In this document: one piece after another, positions 61,933 through 64,000 of the stretch | How positions within the stretch are numbered: position 1 is the stretch's first letter | How the letters are laid out: each line of letters opens with the position of its first letter | From: Pseudomonadota bacterium | GTDB lineage: Bacteria; Myxococcota_A; Polyangia; Polyangiales; Polyangiaceae | Assembly: GCA_023423895.1 (NCBI GenBank) | Contig: JAFAER010000139.1 | Location: forward strand, 17,419 to 81,418 | Length of the DNA stretch: 64,000 nucleotides | Direction: 5' to 3' | Made by a program: the position numbers and the translations under genes | Notes under the pieces: generated by a model | Database searches by the model: none | Seen by the model: only the letters and a program-made list of their open reading frames with translations | What the model was told of the DNA's origin: nothing

Positions 61933-63084
61933 TCACTCGCTCCCGTCCTTCGGCGTGGGCGTCGACGAGCTCCGCTGCATCGGCACGGGCGTGGGCACCG
62001 GGGTCGCGATGGACTGCATCGGCACTGGCGTCGCGATCGCCGACGCCGGCGGCATCGGGCGCGTAGCCGTCGGATCGGTGATCCGCTGCGCCGGCACGGA
62101 GTCATCGGGGACGACCGACGACCGCCGCGTGGACGGCGCTGCCGTGCTGTCCACGCTGAACGAGCCGCTCTTCTCGCGCTCACGCTCACGCGGCTCTCCG
62201 AGGGAAGCAGGCGACTGCGGCGGGAGCGTGATGCGGAACGAGCCCGTCGCCGGGCTCATCGAGCTCCGCTGTTTGCCGCCCTTCTTCTTTGCCCGTGCGC
62301 GCTGGCCGAACAGGCCGAGGAGTGCTTGCTTGAGCGACGCGCCGTCGAGATTGGGCACGATGTTGCCGTTGAAGCAGAAGCTGATGGTGCCGCGCTCCTC
62401 CGAGACGACGACCACGACGGCGTCCGTCTCTTCCGTGATGCCGAGGGCCGCGCGGTGGCGGGAGCCGAGCGACTTGTCGAGCACCTTGATGTCGGGCATC
62501 GGGAAGAAGACGCCGGCCTTCGCAACGCGGAAGTTGCGGATCACGACCGCGCCGTCGTGCAGCTTGTTCAGGCTCTCCGGGATGAACATGCTGACGAGCA
62601 GCTCGCGCTGCACCTGGGCATCGACGGTCGTCCCCTGCCCGACGACGAACTCGTCGAGGTTCGCGTCCTGCTCGAAGCAGATCAGCGCGCCGATGCGGTG
62701 CCGCGCGAGCTCCGTCGATGCGGCGACGACCTCGTCGATGACGCGCGTCTCCTGCTGGCGGGCCATTCCGGCAAAAAACGCGCGAGAGCCGACGCGCATG
62801 AGGCCGCGGCGGATGTCGTTCTGGAAGACGACGACGACGATCAGGATGATCGACGAAAGCAGCGACGACAGCAGGTTGAAGAGGGTGACGAGGCCGGCCC
62901 ACTTCGCGACGACGTAGATGAGGAAGATGACACCGAGGCCGGTGCCCATCTGCATCGCGCGCGTCCCACGGAGGACGAGGAGCGCGCGATAGACGACGTA
63001 CGTGACGATCAGGAGGTCGGCGACGTCGACGAGGATCTGGAGGAGCGGGCGCGCCGCGAACAGGTAGCGGAGTCCTTCGAGCAT
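61933..63084 (-). CDS. cdaA: Diadenylate cyclase CdaA with long Pro/Ser-rich tail
   Basis: A 383-residue enzyme that makes cyclic-di-AMP from two ATP. Three membrane helices lie within the first ~90 residues (LLQILVDVADLLIVTYVVYR, MGTGLGVIFLIYVVAKWAG, LLSSIILIVVVVF). The DAC domain has the catalytic DGA (177-179, LHDGAVVI) and RHRAA (209-213). The family usually stops near 270-280 residues; here about 120 more follow, rich in Ser, Pro, Thr and Arg, with repeated TPVPMQSIATPVP motifs. The start overlaps the folP-distal arrangement: its stop region leads to cdaR, and its own ATG lies upstream next to the folP stop (TGATG, one-base overlap). Confidence 0.92.
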   Translation of the reverse strand: MLEGLRYLFAARPLLQILVDVADLLIVTYVVYRALLVLRGTRAMQMGTGLGVIFLIYVVAKWAGLVTLFNLLSSLLSSIILIVVVVFQNDIRRGLMRVGSRAFFAGMARQQETRVIDEVVAASTELARHRIGALICFEQDANLDEFVVGQGTTVDAQVQRELLVSMFIPESLNKLHDGAVVIRNFRVAKAGVFFPMPDIKVLDKSLGSRHRAALGITEETDAVVVVVSEERGTISFCFNGNIVPNLDGASLKQALLGLFGQRARAKKKGGKQRSSMSPATGSFRITLPPQSPASLGEPREREREKSGSFSVDSTAAPSTRRSSVVPDDSVPAQRITDPTATRPMPPASAIATPVPMQSIATPVPTPVPMQRSSSTPTPKDGSE

Positions 63085-63977
63085 CAGATCTTCCTCCGGG
63101 GGGTCCCGAGGACGATCTCCATGTCGATGGCCTGACGGGTCGCGTGGACGTCGTGCACGCGGAGGATGTGCACGCCCGCGCGGACGGCATGTAGTGCAGC
63201 GGCGATCGATGCGCCGTCGCGATCTTTGGGCTCGCTCTTCGCTCCGCGGGAGTCGACGAGCGTGAGGAAGGACTTGCGGCTCGCGCCAATGAGGACCGGC
63301 ACGTCGCCCATCGCCGCGACGAGCTGATCGGCGCGACGGAGGAGCTCGAAGCTATGGCGCGACGCCTTGGAGAAGCCGAGCCCGGGGTCCATCACGAGCG
63401 ACGAGCGCGGCACGCCGAGCTCGCCTGCTCGAGCTGCCGCGCGTTCCCATTCGGCGATCACGTCCTTCACGACGTCGCCGTAGGCCCCGAGCGACCAGCC
63501 GCCGTACCCGGCCATCTGCTCCTGCGGCGCGCGCGCATGCGAAAGCACGAGGCAAGCACTGCTGCCGGAGACGACGCGCGCAAGGTCCTCGTCACGCAGC
63601 AGCGAGACGTCGTTCACCGCATGCGCTCCGGCGTCCAGGCACGCAGCCGCGACCCCGGCGCTCGTCGTGTCGATCGAGACGCAGGCTCCGAGCTGCACGG
63701 CGTGACGGACGACCGGCAGGACACGCTCGATCTGCTCGCCCGCAGGCACGGGCTTGCTGCCCGGACGCGTCGATTCACCGCCGATGTCGATGATGTCGGC
63801 GCCGGCCGCCATGAGCTCGTCCACGCGAGCACATGCGGCATCGCGATCGAAGAAGCGGCCGCCGTCGCTGAAGGAGTCAGGCGTGACGTTGCAGATCCCC
63901 ATCAGGGCTGCACCGCGGCGAGCCACGGCCCCTCTCACGACGCCAGCGAATCTCGAGCTTCGCGTCATGACCAACAT
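63084..63977 (-). CDS. folP: Dihydropteroate synthase
   Basis: A 297-residue TIM-barrel enzyme of folate synthesis that joins p-aminobenzoate to the pterin diphosphate. Signature segments are MGICNVTPDSFSDGG and DIIDIGGESTRPGS near the N-terminus, SIDTTSAGVAAA and VNDVSLLRDEDLARVV in the middle, and LVMDPGLGFSK and GASRKSFL further on. Length and motif order fit the family. The start is uncertain between two ATGs nine bases apart (63977 and 63968). Its stop overlaps the cdaA start (TGATG). A folP-cdaA-ybbR order is known from other Proteobacteria-like genomes. Confidence 0.95.
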   Translation of the reverse strand: MLVMTRSSRFAGVVRGAVARRGAALMGICNVTPDSFSDGGRFFDRDAACARVDELMAAGADIIDIGGESTRPGSKPVPAGEQIERVLPVVRHAVQLGACVSIDTTSAGVAAACLDAGAHAVNDVSLLRDEDLARVVSGSSACLVLSHARAPQEQMAGYGGWSLGAYGDVVKDVIAEWERAAARAGELGVPRSSLVMDPGLGFSKASRHSFELLRRADQLVAAMGDVPVLIGASRKSFLTLVDSRGAKSEPKDRDGASIAAALHAVRAGVHILRVHDVHATRQAIDMEIVLGTPRRKI

Positions 63978-64000
63978 GAACCCGTAGCAAGACGTGCGCC

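Noticed and set aside
1..64000. tRNA, rRNA, insertion sequences, integrases or phage genes
   Set aside because: I looked for conserved tRNA arms, rRNA segments, transposase motifs and terminal inverted repeats and saw none. Small RNAs cannot be excluded by eye.

Overview
The window is high-GC bacterial DNA, almost fully coding, and looks like a chromosome segment from a myxobacterium of the Polyangia (Sorangium/Labilithrix-like) type. That placement is inference. It rests on the many secreted cysteine-rich lipoproteins with Asp/Gly-rich linkers, the two Ser/Thr kinases (one with a C-terminal membrane anchor), the sigma-54 activators with large TPR regions, and the folP-cdaA-cdaR and lysS-lolC neighbourhoods. 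No rRNA, tRNA, CRISPR array, insertion sequence or prophage was recognised.

Layout. 1-9850: a truncated di-haem cytochrome, proline iminopeptidase, a STAND-type ATPase with a winged helix, a SAM methyltransferase, a Cys-rich lipoprotein, DoxX-like, YjbR-like and GFA proteins, and a 69-residue membrane protein with a very strong ribosome site. 9876-19492: an ECF sigma factor with a membrane partner, a divergent exported protein, and a tail-to-head run of five lipoproteins (Cys-rich, two propeller-like, RCC1-like, IgGFc-binding-like) whose stop and start codons overlap. 19505-24536: an esterase lipoprotein, a PD40-propeller lipoprotein, a MATE exporter and a YegD-like Hsp70. 24669-33228: two thioredoxin-fold lipoproteins, an outer-membrane barrel, a giant sigma-54 activator and a DLPR-repeat lipoprotein on the minus strand, facing a divergent Cys-rich exported protein. 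33332-39758: a second Cys-rich lipoprotein, a kinase with a periplasmic repeat tail and its partner, remnants of broken genes, and an epoxide hydrolase with a divergent AraC regulator.

39880-63977: more conserved functions. lysS is followed by an unusual LolC/E permease whose ATPase LolD lies 13.6 kb further on. Between them sit three small lipoproteins, a heavy-metal RND pump without an outer-membrane channel, a lone receiver, an NtrC-type regulator with its histidine kinase, a lipoprotein HtrA protease, a second histidine kinase and a PP2C phosphatase. After lolD come a Ser/Thr kinase with HEAT-like repeats and the folP-cdaA-cdaR cluster for folate and cyclic-di-AMP.

The common theme is the cell envelope: building it (Lol), modifying it (thioredoxins, HtrA), decorating it (lipoproteins) and sensing it (ECF, two-component, kinase/phosphatase). 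The candidates most worth a closer look for an undescribed system are the thioredoxin-barrel-activator cluster at 24669-33228 and the ECF-linked five-lipoprotein operon at 11167-19492.
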